Shown: piece by piece, positions 25,801 to 39,406 of the stretch
How positions within the stretch are numbered: the stretch's first letter is position 1
Layout of the letters: the number at the start of each line of letters is the position of its first letter
Source: Balanoglossus misakiensis
Lineage: Eukaryota > Hemichordata
NCBI GenBank assembly: GCA_040954595.2
Contig: CM082581.2
Location: 6,448,001 to 6,512,000 of the forward strand
DNA length: 64,000 nt
Direction: 5' to 3'
Made by a program: the position numbers and the translations under genes
Notes under the pieces: generated by a model
Database searches by the model: none
Told to the model about the DNA's origin: nothing
The model's input: only the letters and a program-made list of their open reading frames with translations

Positions 25801-28800
25801 ATTAATAGAGAGGGACTGACCCTGGTTTGTCTCGGAAAGAAATTAATAGATGCTAGACTTGGTCGACCAGCAAACGGTGGGGTTATGACTTAACAATTCA
25901 GAATTTGACGGAAGGGGAATGACACTGCGACGCGAGATACTCGTCTCATCGGCGAGACTGAGCAAACATAACCCATCCCAAAATTATCGATTCTTAGGAC
26001 TGGTCTTCATTCCCGGGTCTTCCTCCTACGTTTTCTTGAATTTCTCCAGTCACCAACGACTGCGTTAATTTATCATGCCCATGCTATTACGGATAATGGA
26101 TAAACTCAAACTCACAAGTAACTGCTGGGCTGTGAATAGTTAAAGATGTCTTTGAGATATTTTAAGTTCCTTGATAATATATTTGATTTATAGAAAGCTT
26201 ACGCAGGGATGATGGGGGCTGCTCGAACTTCCGTATGGTCACTGAGTACGCCTCATTAAAGAATCAAGACAAGGAAAACCTTGTTTTACAGCGTTAAAGC
26301 CTTTTTACGGCAGTGGTCATTTGACTAGCACCCGCTTGAGGGGGAATTGTATCGTATCTTGCCATTCAATGGTCACAAAAACCTTGGAAGAAATGAGTGT
26401 GACGGGTTAATCATAAACAAAATCCCTTAACCACACATGAAATCATTTCTACCATTGCCAATCTTTCACTCCTTTAAGAATACACGTGAAGGATCGCCAC
26501 TGAGAAGGCAGCAAACAAGAGACGCGACCAAATCAATCATAGAACTTCTGTCGAGGTCACAGTTTGAGCAACAGTGTTAAAAAAGATGCGATTGTTAACA
26601 TACAGGAATGGTAATAAACAGAAATGGAGCGGGTATTTGTGTTGAAGTCATTTCATTTCAAAAGCCGTCTTTCTGCCGATCTCTGACCCGAAATGAAGTT
26701 TGTTTGAAGCCACCTCGCATCAGTCTTGCGTGAAATCATTTTGGCGCCTCACCGACCATATTGTTCGTCTTGAAATGTAAGAAACTCTCTCCCAGGCTCA
26801 AAGTTGGCTGATTTTTCCCCTCCCAAATCTACTTAAAAGTGTATTACCACAGTAGAGGGACTGTGGTATTACCTAAATGTCAGCTGTGGATGAAAATAAG
26901 ACTTTATACAGCTAATTACTGTACTATACGCGTTCGGTGATTTTTTCCCACGTGAAAACGCGTACGTGCAGTGATAAGGAGAACGAGGTGCCGTGTTATT
27001 GTAGGAACAACGTGTCGCGAAGGCGCCCGCTGTACGCATGGTTGAGCGTGTTGCTGTAGGTCACCTTGACTACTGCGCCCTTACACGGGAATGACATGTT
27101 GCCCTGATAGACCCGATAAGCACCGTACGGTCAACTGTTTTGATGTAGTATCCGATCGATCAGCGGTATACCCTGTCGTCAACACAAGAAACCCTCAGAC
27201 AAGTCAACAAACAAACGCAGATTTCTTCGCGAGGTCCTTCGAGTAAACACAATTTATCTTGTTTTCACGACCTATTTATATCTGCACAGTCGACTCCATT
27301 ACAACGCAGTGTTCACATAGACGTTTAGGGATACGTACGGGGTGGGCAATGGGGAGGGGGTAGTTTCCCTGGCAGAGTCCTTAAGGAGAGAACAAGATGA
27401 CCCTCCCTGTCTTGTTTTACGATTCAGCCCTTAAGGGAAAAGGTGTAACTTGCGGATATTTCATTTTCCCCGTTCTATGAAGTAACTCCATGCTCAAATA
27501 CCTGGTATTCCGAATGTTAACAAAGCCTTACACGTTTAAACATAGATCACGGGTTTTAAAGGCATTCATCAAATGAATTTAAGTTCAGACTTGATTAAAT
27601 GTTCATTAATGACACTTGGCTGTACAACTACATGTAATGATTAGGTACATCATGGTTTTGGGAGTCGAGCAAGAAAGTGAAGGTAGAACAAAAATTCCGG
27701 AAAAACACAGTTATCATAAGAAGCCAGTCCACGATTATAAGTTCCCATATATAAACTCAATCTTCAGTTTTATAGTCCCTGTTCATACGTTTTACGACTT
27801 TCACAACGGAGAACACCTGCGATTCAAGAAAGGTGACGGACAATAACATCGATCAAGACGAACGGGCCGTCACCCCTCTCTCGCTTCAAGGTGACGACGG
27901 TATAAGTTATTGCGCAACCACATGCACCTGTTCGCTGATGTCGAAATTCCAGTCTTCTTGGCACGGCGGTGGGTGTTAATTGTAAACGCACAATGCTTGA
28001 GCACCTGTTTATGGTTACGATACCAAACAGCCAGAAATGACATAAATCCTTCAGTCATGACCAACAGATAAGTGGTCAGTACTCGAGCGGATAGTTGTCA
28101 ATAAGTTATTTTTATGTGGAATGCAGTAGGCCTAATATACGTTCTTGGTATTTTAGTGCTGCACTGCACATCTTACTGTTAGACTACTTGACCATGCCTA
28201 CTGTGCTACAGTTATACAAGGTTTTCTGCTGTGATGCGTTGCCCTGTGTTATACCGTAAAATATGATCCAATTGATGTTTTTCTGAATCAACAAGCGGGG
28301 GTTTGCTCTCACCGCTTGTGCAACAAGACTTATAAATGGTAGCCAGTCATAAAAATCGCTGCATTGCCAAATGTGGACACAAACGTAATGCTTTATTTAC
28401 CGAAGAATTTCTTAACCTTAATCCAAATGCGATTTGATTAAATTACATTTGGCATAGCAGGGCGTGATAACTTATGCACACTAATAAAGCCGTCATTTCA
28501 CGAATACTGGGGAATTGTAAAAGCGCGATTTCTTCATCTTAATTGAACTTTGTTTGCCAAGGTTATTTTAATAGCAAAATATGTTATCAACCGTACCTCC
28601 TTTGAGATTTGTCATTCGCTTAGTGGAGGTAATGTTTACCGTATGATTACGCCATATTTGATCAGTAAGGAGGTAGCGTGCAACCATGGAAACCAACGTT
28701 GCTAATGCAATTAGGGTCAGCTAGGCAATAGAGAATTTCCTTCTTACGCCAAATCGAAAGTGTATATTTCCAGTGAAAACAAGGCATTTCATTTCCTTTT

Positions 28801-31800
28801 TGTTTGCAATTAATTTCCTAATTTGTGGGGGAAAGGCAATTGCTTTCTGCGAACCAATAAGTACCATTGAAATATCACGTCTTCGCTATCAATCTAGGCA
28901 GTGTGTGACAATAATTTCATAGTAATATGGAGTACACGTGCCTCGAAAAATCAGCGATTATTTCACCATTGTGACCATTACGTTTTCATTTCCATAAAGA
29001 GGCGTCTGGTATACCATGGACCTCCATGGGTATACGCGGATGAGTGTATAGATGACACGCCATGACGCAATGCGAGCCGGATGCGCAATCATGTTGTAAT
29101 AGGGAGAGTGGAAAGTGTTCCTCTACTCAGCAATACAGCGTAAATATGCCACGGGGTTGTAGTTACGTGGGTCGTTAAGACAAATACAACGGTCGGGAAA
29201 GTTTCGGGGCGTGGGTGTGAAATGAGATCGTATCCACAACAGACGACAGATTGCAACACACGCGCGCGTGCTTTGCTTTTCACGAACTTGAAGGCGTGGG
29301 TATCAATATGCAATTAGATCATATCCACCGCCGCGAGACAGTTTTTTTTACGAATCGAAGGCCGTATCCACAACAGTCGACAAATAGCTACTCAGCTAAA
29401 AAACAACGTAAGAAAACTCCGACAAATACTCGTTTACACACCACACCATTATCACTCATCTGTAACCAACAGTCAACAGGTCGATTCTGTGACTCTTGTT
29501 GTCGTTTGAATTTTCTGCTTTCAACTAAGAGACGCTATATCAGACGGTGTGTGCCAATAAGGAATAAAGGAATGTCAATACCCTTGAAGGTGTGTCTTGC
29601 CAGCTGTTTATCCCGACTGCGTTATGTCAGTGGCGTAGACAACGGTGCGTTTCTCTCCACGGTGACGCTAGTTCTTTTCAAGTGTAGGCAACGAGCCTCA
29701 GACTGATCGCGAATCTATTAAAGACGCAATGTCCGTTTTCCTCGCTTGATACCAGACTCTTTCCCATCAAAATCTGGCATGGGAAAAATAGACTTGGTTT
29801 GAATACTTAGAGGGTGAAAGGCAAAATCGCCTTCTTTGATATTGGCCTGGTTAATATTTTTATTTCACGGGACTGATTGCTCTGGTTGTCCTTACTGTTA
29901 AGGGAAAGATGACGGATATCCGTCAATCGCCACTTTGATGAGGAAATTAAAATATGAAGAACGTGTAATTGATGACACATACCAGGAAATAAACAGGGAA
30001 ATGCGCAGCTGATACAGAAAATAGCGCGACACCGTCTTCTGAGTCGGAGTCGACACTCGAGCAATGAAAGAGCTGCTTCAAAACGATCTCCACAATCGCA
30101 AAGAAGGTCAATTACCTATGAAATTATGCAACATTATCCTCAACCCTGAAAGAGGCTATTTCGAGTCGTTTGCTAATAAGAGACAATTAGACGTTGATCC
30201 GTCTTCTGTTACGAAACAAGGGTGACAATTGAATGGATGCGGTTATTGAAAAAGGGTCGCGTAAACTTTCCAAACAGCATAGAAGTGTTTTCCATCTCTG
30301 TCGTTCAAATTCAAAGTTTGGACTGATTGAACAAAATCTCAAGTCTCGCCCGGGGCTTCAAACTGAACTGACCATTCCCGGTCGAGGATTTAGCGAAGAA
30401 CTCCCCTTTCTTCGAGTGAAGTGACCTGTAGCGCGGTGCATGCGGGAATTTCACGTCTGAACATGCACCTTCTGCATGTGCTTGCAGTTTGTCAAAGCTA
30501 TACCGATCTCCGCCTGGCGAAGATCGACCGTGGGTCGTCTTGAAGTAGAAATACCATTGTCCTGTCTACAGCACTTACTGCCGTTTAAATTTCTGTGGGC
30601 AAATGTTATGTCTGGGCGGATGATCACCGTCTAAGCTCATTTGTGCAGACACTTGACCGGTAACAAAATGATAGGATTAGCCTAAGTCGACGATAACATA
30701 CCAGCGAGACTGTCACGGGGTCGAGAGAGACAAATTATGACAGGTGCCTGTTCATAGGCGGGGTATTGTCGGGTTGGGGGTTTGAACGGCTCGCCTGGTA
30801 TAATGGTGTACAATGTACATGGTCATTTAATCTTTTCGCGCCGGTGAGTAACTACTCTTAGTATAGAGTGCGTGTGTGAGAACAAGACTATGATAGCTCG
30901 AATGGAATGTAATGGTTGAAAAGAAAGGGGTCGGCTCTTTTATTTCCTCGAGTTGGTAGAAGAGATTTTGAGGAATGTTTCCAGCAGTGTAAAGTCGCTT
31001 GTTAGCCAAGTATCTCTCTGTCCGAACTCACAGACAGGTGGTCGTATGATCAACCGGGGTTTCGCATTTTTTCCTCTTTCCGAGGCAAACAGGTGGTATT
31101 TGCTGCACATTCAAAACGTGACCAGCCTTACAAATTCCTCAACGAGAGTTCATGATATTTTTCACAAACACTTGTAACATACACTATTTGAACAATTACT
31201 CGCGAAACTCTACAAACTATAGTAGCTCAGCTGTTGGATTTCTTTCTTCGCTCACTCACTGATCACTCACTTGGATGAAAAGCAAGGGACAATATAATAT
31301 TTACACGAGGCCGCGAGCAAACTGTGATGAAATGAACGGAGTCTTGCCGTCGTTGGGATCGTTGTTAGCATCGTTGCTAAGATGGTTGATTTTATCGATA
31401 AATATATAAATTATTTTTTGTTTGCTTTACGGTTCATTCGGCGTTTACCCACATTTCATTAAGTTTTCTCCTGATGTTGCGGTCACACGGGATAAAAAAA
31501 GAAGTGTGCAAGGAAACCGTGACTACAAAGGGTGTAATTTCAAATTCAACATATCATTAGGGTTGCCACGGTGATCTGACATTGACATTTAACCTATTGG
31601 AACAGGATGGCAGCAAACGCGAAAATACTGTTCTTAGTGGATTAATTCGCGCGATAATGGAGTGAAATTAAATGGGTACGCTTCAGGTAATTCATTAAAG
31701 GTGTCACCGTCACTACCAGAACTAAGAAATGAGAAATACAATGGGGCACTTTGAATGAAAGTAATGAAAACTGACAAACGTACAAGTAGCGAAATCGAGG

Positions 31801-33777
31801 AATGGCATTTCCATACCCCTTCTCCATCCGCGGCCCCTTGTGACCGTGACTCCGTGCCTGTGATATCTGACAGAGATTGAAAATTGAAGTTTACTCCCCG
31901 ATTCCCTGTATGTAAATCTCAATTATCACTTTAGTTTTGGGGATGTCATTTGATTACAGAGAGATAATTGCGTGAAACTGATTTTACCACACATGTGACC
32001 AAGTGTTAATTTTGGAGTTGAGGCGCAAATTATGTTGGATATCTGAGCATATTTGATTGGCTGGGTGGCTTTCGTCGACTTGGCTGTGATTGTTTGCAGA
32101 CGCGTATAGCAACAGGTGTTTTGCAATGTTTGATCTGGTACAGACTAGAGAAGCGACAATGCGCAGAACTGGCCGCGGTCGTTGATCACAGCGTAACTCT
32201 ATGTAAACTGGCACGCACCTGCCAACAAATGGGAACATACCCAAGAAATCTGCCAAGCTCGCGTTAAACGCCGACGACAAATCAGTGGTGACATCGAGCC
32301 GTTTTCCCCCGCGCCATTTTCATTTACCGTTACTCATTTTTGACGTGCCGCGATTATCAGCGAACGCGGGACTTGGAAATTGCGAGGAAGCACGTCGGAA
32401 ATTGCAAAAACGACGTTAATTGCAAAGCAAATACAGAGAACTCGAGGTCAAGCGGAAACTGAGCGCCAGTGAAATTACAATGCCCGATCAAACATAGCTC
32501 CATAGAAATTCGATAAAGATTATTTATCCCTCCTGTTAAATCAAATGTAAAGATCGTTTTCTTATGCAGGGATTAAATACTAATTTCTCAGCGATGTTTA
32601 AGTAGCACATTTTTCAATTTATGTCAATATTTCGAGCAAATATAATTCAATACTAAAATTGCGGATGCAGTGGCCGAGGCCGTACATATTTTGAACGGAA
32701 CTATTAAAATATATTTAAGGGGCACATCTCACTTATATCCCATAGCAACGCGCACTATTGCGACGAGTTTAAACAAGTGACTTGAAATGGAAATGGCCAC
32801 CGTCGTTGCTAAGGAAAGCAAATGTCACGTCTTGACAGCTCGGCGCCCTGTGATGTTAAGTAGTTCTCGCAAACTGAATTCGCCTTCTTTTAACCCAGTC
32901 ATCAGCCCGACCATGGCCCCATCTGTCATAGAGGGGTCGTGCCCTTTACGTTATATCAACGGACATCAAGTTTCGACCAAATCGATAAAATTGATCATAA
33001 GCCTATCGCGGTTTACCAATGTAATCCCCAAACTGTACGTGGGCTTGTCATTCGCTTGATCAAATATGATCTGCCTGCTTGTGTATATAGTTACTGACAT
33101 CTTACACACAATGCCACCGCATGTATTATGACAATTAACGCAAGAGTCAGTCTATAACTGATGTGACCAGCACAAAAGCAAAATCATTTTACAGCTTTGT
33201 AACTAGAACAATCACGATTATTAACATACGTTTACAATGTACATGTAGTATAACTGGAATAATCGCGATCTGCAGTGGACAACGGGAGTGATCTTCACAT
33301 TGAACTGTCTGCGCGAACAGCAGCGTCATATTTTCTCGCCGTTGCTAGACGACAGTGATAACAACGTTCTGAAGAAAGTGTGCCATTTTGGCCTATACGC
33401 GTAGTTCAGCACGGTATCGCACGTAGTGAGACACCTGTTAACATTTTGCGGGCGCACGCACATAGACGCAGGCGAAGTTGTAATCCTATGTGTTGAAACC
33501 GCGATATGATGTAACTGTGAAGTTGATCGCACACAAAATAAAACTGGCGCTAACTTGACATTGCGCTCCTAAACCAACCACTTGAATGTGAACGTATGAA
33601 CGAACCAGCAATCAAGCACTATGAACCACGTTCACGTCTACACATTGAACGACGGTAAATGTATAGTAGGGACGGATGTTGGGTTCGCAAGGACACGGTC
33701 GCTCCGTGTCTGAGACCGAACGACCTTTACCTTGGAATAAAGAACAAGACGAACAGAAAAAAAATATAAATACTCAC
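22871..33777. other. Long gene-poor stretch
   Basis: About 11 kb without a supported gene. One 90-base segment on the minus strand (30072-29983) is open, in phase 0, between a plausible acceptor (GAAGCAG|CTC) and a donor (CTG|GTATGT), giving VDSDSEDGVALFSV in its middle. Such segments arise by chance, so it is not called. A 16 bp palindrome at 29014-29029 recurs at 34860-34875. Confidence 0.35.
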
Positions 33778-33818
33778 GCCACTTTTAGCATGTGCTTCAC
33801 CAGCTCCGCGTCCGCCAT
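33778..33818 (-). CDS. Candidate short first coding exon (MADAELVKHMLKV)
   Basis: On the minus strand an ATG in strong context (AGAGCATGG) begins 13 codons plus two bases, encoding MADAELVKHMLKV and ending at a consensus donor, GTGGC|GTGAGT. This looks like the typical short start exon of a housekeeping protein. I do not recognise the protein and could not identify the next exon, which should lie at lower coordinates and accept phase 2. Confidence 0.3.
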
Positions 33819-35728
33819 GCTCTCTTATACATGTACATATTGGTAAACACTCTAACAGTCAAGGATGTCTGGTGCGTGCGTTTTCACCACACCGCACTAT
33901 CAGTGAAGTCCGTCATAAATCGTCGCAGGTGACGATTCATCTTGTATTCGTCTTGTTTGGTGTAGGCCTACCCGCTGAAGAAGAAGTGACGTTCCTATCA
34001 GACAGGCAATAGGCTGCTAACTCCCACTTTTGCCAATATCCCTCGGGACAATCCACCGACGGCAAACCTTATGATGGGGTATATATCGCGTATTAGTTTA
34101 CTCGCTGTGACAACAGCGTCTTTGTACAGGTGTACTGGGTGTGCGTGGAGGCAAACGCTTCCAGTCAAACCTTCTTCAAATTGTTTGGCGTGTCCCTCGG
34201 GTGTTTCAGCGCTCCAGTAATCATCCGTCTACAGTACCTGCCACACTGTCAGTCCGCGGAGTTGCGGCAGAAATCGAGAAAACAACCGTAGGACAAGTGT
34301 ACACACTCGTCTCCATTAGACACACAGTCAACAGGCGAGATGTACACGTCCACTGACGCTTGGCTGCCCGGAGTCAATTGTTTTGGCCATAAACAAATGC
34401 ACGCACTGATGACCATGTGTTGCTATTGTCTATGCGGGTTTTCTTTTTCCACGCGATACTCCTCGCTCAACGAAACCATAGACAGCGAACAAGGGGATGC
34501 CGAATTCAATCTTGCTATTCGCATGCAAATTGGACCACTTATCTTGACGCGAATTGAAAGACACCACAGTTTCGTTGCCACGGCGACGGTATAATATAAA
34601 ATCGCAAGGGGCCGCGAAATTCATCGAGAAAAATAAATAGTTAAACATTTTCCATTTTCTTTTTTTTTTCTTTTCTTTTTTTGAGTTACTGTTTTGTTTA
34701 GAAGCGAACTGGGACGCTGACTTTGGTCGAGACATGTTTATAGCCTGACTATAATAAAAAAGACCGATATCGTAAAACACTTTTTTTCCATCGATCGATT
34801 TGAGTGAACTTTCTACACGACGTATATATGAGTTGGATTCGTGCTTCGCGATAGTATAACCATGGACCTCCATGGTATGTGACTCACAGCCATTTTCACA
34901 AGTGCTTGCTCGGTCTTTCAAACATTAAAACGAACCCCACCAAAGCTTTGACCAGCAAGTTATCCAACGCAGATTACAGTGTGTAAATCACTTTACAGTA
35001 TTATGGGGATAACTGTATCCCTGTCAAGTGTTTACAGTTCACGGAGTTCACATCATGCTACATAGGCGCAACCTTAATATTTTGATGACATTCCATGTCA
35101 GGAGGGGTGACTTGTTTTGTCTTCAATAGTAATAAACAAGTATATTGAACAATATTTATTTCATGGTTAAAGTCCACTAAATGACGTTACCATATTTAGG
35201 AAGTTGCGATTCTTTCGAGTCGTACGCGCAAGTGGTCCTGTGCCGCGCGCGATTTCTCACATCTGTCGAGAGAGTGCGCTCTTCAAAGTAAAGACGCAAC
35301 CATGTGGTACATGGTAGAGAGGTGCATAAATCTTGTCAGTCGCTGTATTTTCACTTCGTGCTCGATTCCGTTAGTTGCCTGGCATCGGAGACAGTAGTGT
35401 TGTTAGGTTCCTATCTGCCAACAACGGCGAAACACGACCAGAAGTTTCTAAACATAACAACAATGCACAGTAGCAAGTTATAAAGTGAACTGAAGAAAAC
35501 CACTCTACATAGGTACATACGATATGTCTTTGCGTTATTTCAATCTAACAGGTTTTTACAGAAGTCTTGGCTTACCGTTAATAGTTGATCAAAGCACGCC
35601 ACTCCGACACTCGACTCATGGAAAGACCGTACCGTAAACCAAAGCAACGTGCAGCGTCAAGTCAAAGATACGAGGGCGCCATCGCGCTGGACGATTCAAC
35701 TTCCTCGGCGACATTACGTCACCATATC
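33819..35728. other. Intergenic sequence
   Basis: No supported gene. It contains a T-rich stretch near 34659-34682 and the palindrome CCATGGACCTCCATGG at 34860-34875. The first 100-200 bases could hold the promoter of the candidate exon at 33778-33818. Confidence 0.35.
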
Positions 35729-35801
35729 GGGGAATTAGCTCAGATGGTAGAGCGCTCGCTTAGCATGCGAGAGGTACCGGGATCGATACCCGGATTCTCC
35801 A
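35729..35801 (+). tRNA. tRNA-Ala (anticodon AGC)
   Basis: 73 bases fold into a complete cloverleaf. Acceptor GGGGAAT pairs with ATTCTCC (one G:U), then discriminator A. D stem GCTC/GAGC. Anticodon stem CTCGC/GCGAG with loop TTAGCAT, anticodon AGC at 35762-35764. T stem CCGGG/CCCGG with loop ATCGATA. There is no intron and CCA is not encoded, as in eukaryotes. Internal A-box (TAGCTCAGATGG) and B-box (GGATCGATACC) promoters are present. It reads GCN alanine codons, with A34 normally edited to inosine. The plus-strand open frame spanning it is spurious. Confidence 0.97.
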
Positions 35802-35807
35802 CTTTGA

Positions 35808-35819
35808 TTTTTTTTTTTT
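35808..35819 (+). terminator. RNA polymerase III terminator of tRNA-Ala
   Basis: A run of 12 T begins six bases after the mature tRNA end. Four or more T is sufficient for Pol III termination. Confidence 0.92.
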
Positions 35820-38800
35820 ACTCACAAAAACGTTTAAACTTTTTAAATACGTTTCTCTCCTGCGCATGTTACTTCTCAGTCATCTGGTTTAATAATCTAA
35901 GTCATCTGGTTTAATAATTTTTTTTATAATGAAGTCACAGACAATTCAGATATTGTATTTCTAGCGTAGCATTCTTTATTTCAGTCTTTTTAAAGCACTG
36001 AAGTGCCATAGAAAGCGTGATGCACATAGAAACGAAGTATCAAAAGTACAAAAATACAAACAAGAAGCGTGGCTCTGCCATGGAATAGCTCCTAACTTCA
36101 GTGATTCAGGCTAAGACGCAAGTTACGCAGCTCGTTTGGTGTCTGCGATGCACTTCCTTCGTAACTTGCAAAGGCGGTGCATCGTTAGACGAACTAAGAC
36201 AACCGAAACTCTTCTCTGGTTCGACTGACACACTCACTCAAAACTTGTGGCGTTTTGTGGGGACAAAAAACGAAACAGAGAAGACTTGGTTGCTTGATTC
36301 AAGGTGGCAATGATGCAGAGGCAAGGTGTTCTCAGTAGAGCTACTCTACGCTGGCTCAAGAATTTCTTCAGACCAAAACCTACAGCACTGGAGTTTCCTT
36401 GCAGAACTGCACACTTCCCTGTTAAACTTTGGAAAAAAACGTCCCAGAGGGCCTTGTGCAGTTGGTACACGCATGACGTTTGTTGACGGGTACGTGAAGA
36501 GCGCCCTCATGCAACGGTTTGGAAAATTATGATAGTAATGTAGAAGTCAAACAAACATGCCTCCAAATTTTTTCTCAAGGCTTCAGGGTCTGAAGGAATT
36601 CTGGCCAAATCAACACACATTGATAAATATAAACTGGAAGACACACTTGGACGGGCATTTCACACGTCTATCTGCTACACTGTTCAATTCAATGATTAAT
36701 CTTCAATTGCGGCCAGACAGCTACAAAACTTTCATAATTGTTCATTCCAGTAAGAATATCAAGCTACAGATATAGGAAACTTAACTTAAATATAATCTAT
36801 TCTAGACTACACAATATATCTCACTCCACTAAACTTCTACACAAGCCACATCCAAGTGTATCTTCCCCAAATTCTGTCGATCTGGATCTTCCAAAATGGC
36901 CGACATGTCTTTCAAGATGGCCGACATGTCGGCCATTTTGAAATAACTGCAAGTATCCTTCTTTTATATAGTAATCACACTTCTGCTCTACAAAGTAAGT
37001 AAGTAACAGATGAGTAACAGATGGAACTGAGAAAACAAAGAAGGATTAGAGTTTTTCTCAGTTTAAACTAAATAAATAGGAATATCTTGTGCATACGCTG
37101 CCAGTTGTTCCTCCCATTTAACTCCAATTATCTCAAAATAATCCCCTTATGAAATGGATTTTCTGAATTTTTTTTATAAAAGTCTACCACCTCATCCCAT
37201 TGCCATTTTTGGCTCCCCCTTAAACACACACACAAAAACTCTTCTTAAGGTATTGGCAAATGGTCTCTTTGAGACATCATTCAGCTTTCACAGCCAATAG
37301 ACGCAGGGATGGGCGTTCAACTTATAAGTCACGTCAGCAGACAAAAATTTGTAATACATACTTATTCTCTTCTCCGACATTTCCAAAGTAGATTTTCAAA
37401 AAAGTCCGAGAAAAGTCAATCAAATTTAGGGTTGGGAGGGAGGGGGTAAAAACACACCAGCTTCAAAAACAAAGGCCATATTCGCAAGTCAACTGCATGC
37501 AACAGAAATTTGGTGTACTTCATCAATCAAGTGAGGGTCACCTGATTCACTGCACCCAATCAGAGAGTCTGCAGGTAAAACATGTGGCAGTCACATGATT
37601 GATTGTATCCAATGGGAGAAGAGCAGTGGTGTTACTTTTTTGTCTGCCTTTTTAGGGTCAAATTTCATTCAGTTTTCACAACAGGTGAAACTGTTGCGTT
37701 TTAGACAGAAGCATGGTTTTTTAATGCGCATAATCTGAGTTATGACGCATAAAACAAATGACAAAAAGAGAAAACAAATATAAAACAGTTTGAATTTGAA
37801 AATTTAAATCTTTCTCATGCTGTTTGAGGCAATAAAAGTACTGAGTGGGAAGACTAGAAAAGGTAAATAACAAAACGCATGCAAAGTTATTGAACTTTTA
37901 CGGAGATGTACTGAGGACACAGCATGAGAAAGATTTCAAAAATAAACAATGAAAAATCTACCTCTGCTATGGTTGAATACTGATATTATATGAAAGTAGG
38001 TATTTATTTTATTATTTTCCCCTATGAGGAAAACAATTCTTAAACTTGGAATGTACTAAATACATATGACTCTCTATACTGGTACGATATTAGTGGGAAT
38101 TAGGTAATAAATACAATATTGGACTTTGGGGTTAGGAATTTTTCAGTTAAAATATTGGAATTGGTAAACTATTTTGTGAAAAACGAAACACTTCTATACA
38201 CAAATAATTAAGACGGCAACAGAAAAGAAACAGTGCTTTTTTTTCTATCTGAAACTATGATGCATGGGGAAGAAAGGGGGCGGGGATTATAGATCAGTAA
38301 CTTCCGGCTGAAATTCGTGGAGGGAAATTCCCAGAGGTCACTGATGAAGGAATGTGTCCCAAAAGTCCTCTCGTCTGCAGCATATTAGGTAAAAAAAATT
38401 GAAATAAAAGGTTTAAAAGAAACCAAAATAAAAGCAAGGTGTATGTTCCCAATTAAAGCAGACATTAATGGCTGATCATACAACATGCAGATAGGCACGG
38501 CTGCAGCCGGCGACTCAGGTACGGAAAAAACAGTTGCATAGATTGGTTTGAGAAGTTTTGCACAAAAGTGGGAATTTTCTCACAAAAATTTTTTTGGAAA
38601 AAATATAGTTAAATGTACATTATATTTACATATTAAATACATGATTATCGTTACTCTGAGTGTCACCATGCATAGTTTTTTTTTATATTCAGGCTTTGGG
38701 AAAAGAAGCTCCTATACGGTAATGGTTAATGACAACACACCTGTAACATGGAACGATGATGCTGCTGAAAATGAGAGGGCAGAGGTCACTCGCTGCATTT

Positions 38801-39077
38801 CATTTTGTGAAAAGAAACACAGCCATGTTTCTCATTCCCCCTTCAGTCATTTCCATCAGCATCAGTATTCACACACGAACACAAAAGGACATTTCAGTAA
38901 CAGTTCAGATCAGCATTTGCTTGTCGGGTGACCAAAACTGGTCTGAACCGGTTCCATCTGGTTGCACCCAGTCGGAACATAGTTTTCGAAATCAGGTGTT
39001 ATTTAATGCTGTAGTTCCCTGATTTAGTTAGTTATACGTATCAGTTTTCACTGACAACTTAAGTCACAGTTATGATT
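35820..39077. other. Intergenic, AT-rich sequence between tRNA-Ala and the large gene
   Basis: No coding exon was recognised. It holds the 50 bp direct/inverted repeat at 36891-36941. Several AATAAA-like hexamers on the minus strand (for example near 38010) could serve as distal polyadenylation signals, so a longer 3' UTR for the large gene cannot be excluded. Confidence 0.4.
36891..36941. repeat. Palindrome with an extra direct half-copy
   Basis: CAAGATGGCCGACATGTCGGCCATTTTG at 36913-36940 is an inverted repeat centred on ACATGT, with one mismatch per arm. A direct copy of its left half (CCAAAATGGCCGACATGTC) lies just before it at 36891-36909. The half-site AAGATGGC matches the core of YY1 sites. 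Confidence 0.8.
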
Positions 39078-39083
39078 TTTATT
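39078..39083 (-). terminator. Candidate polyadenylation signal of the large FN3-SH3 gene
   Basis: AATAAA on the minus strand, 324 bases downstream of the stop codon, in AT-rich sequence. It is the first canonical hexamer I found after the stop; others lie further downstream. Confidence 0.4.
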
Positions 39084-39406
39084 TCGATTTTTTTTCCCTT
39101 TAAGTTACTTATTATTGTCATTTTTTCCCAATTTTTTGTCCTTTTCCAGTAGTAATGCTGAGTAAGTTTGAAGAGTATGTAGTATGCATGGTTAAATGTG
39201 TACTGTTTGGTTATTTACAATCTCTACTGGTTCCAAGGCAAAACCAGCAAGTTATCTTACTTTAACACATATTTAAAAAATAAATGTTCTGATTTGTTGA
39301 GCGAGTCCAAATTTTTTTTTTTAAATATTCGCGCCATTCCTTGGCGTTCGATCTGTCCTTTTTGGGTGTATTGTTGGGAGGGGCTGACATGTTTTTGTTG
39401 TCGTCT

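Noticed and set aside
29983-30072. Exon-like 90-base segment on the minus strand (VDSDSEDGVALFSV in the middle)
   Set aside because: Acceptor and donor are plausible, but no partner exon or homology supports it; one such segment per 10 kb is expected by chance.
31984-32280. Minus-strand frame containing SSAFNASLADFLG before GTATGT and GTGCGT donors
   Set aside because: No ATG in frame and no pyrimidine-rich acceptor upstream; left uncalled.
34430-34921. 163-codon minus-strand open frame with a KKEKKKKRKWK stretch
   Set aside because: The basic run comes from a T-rich low-complexity tract; no domain or splice context.
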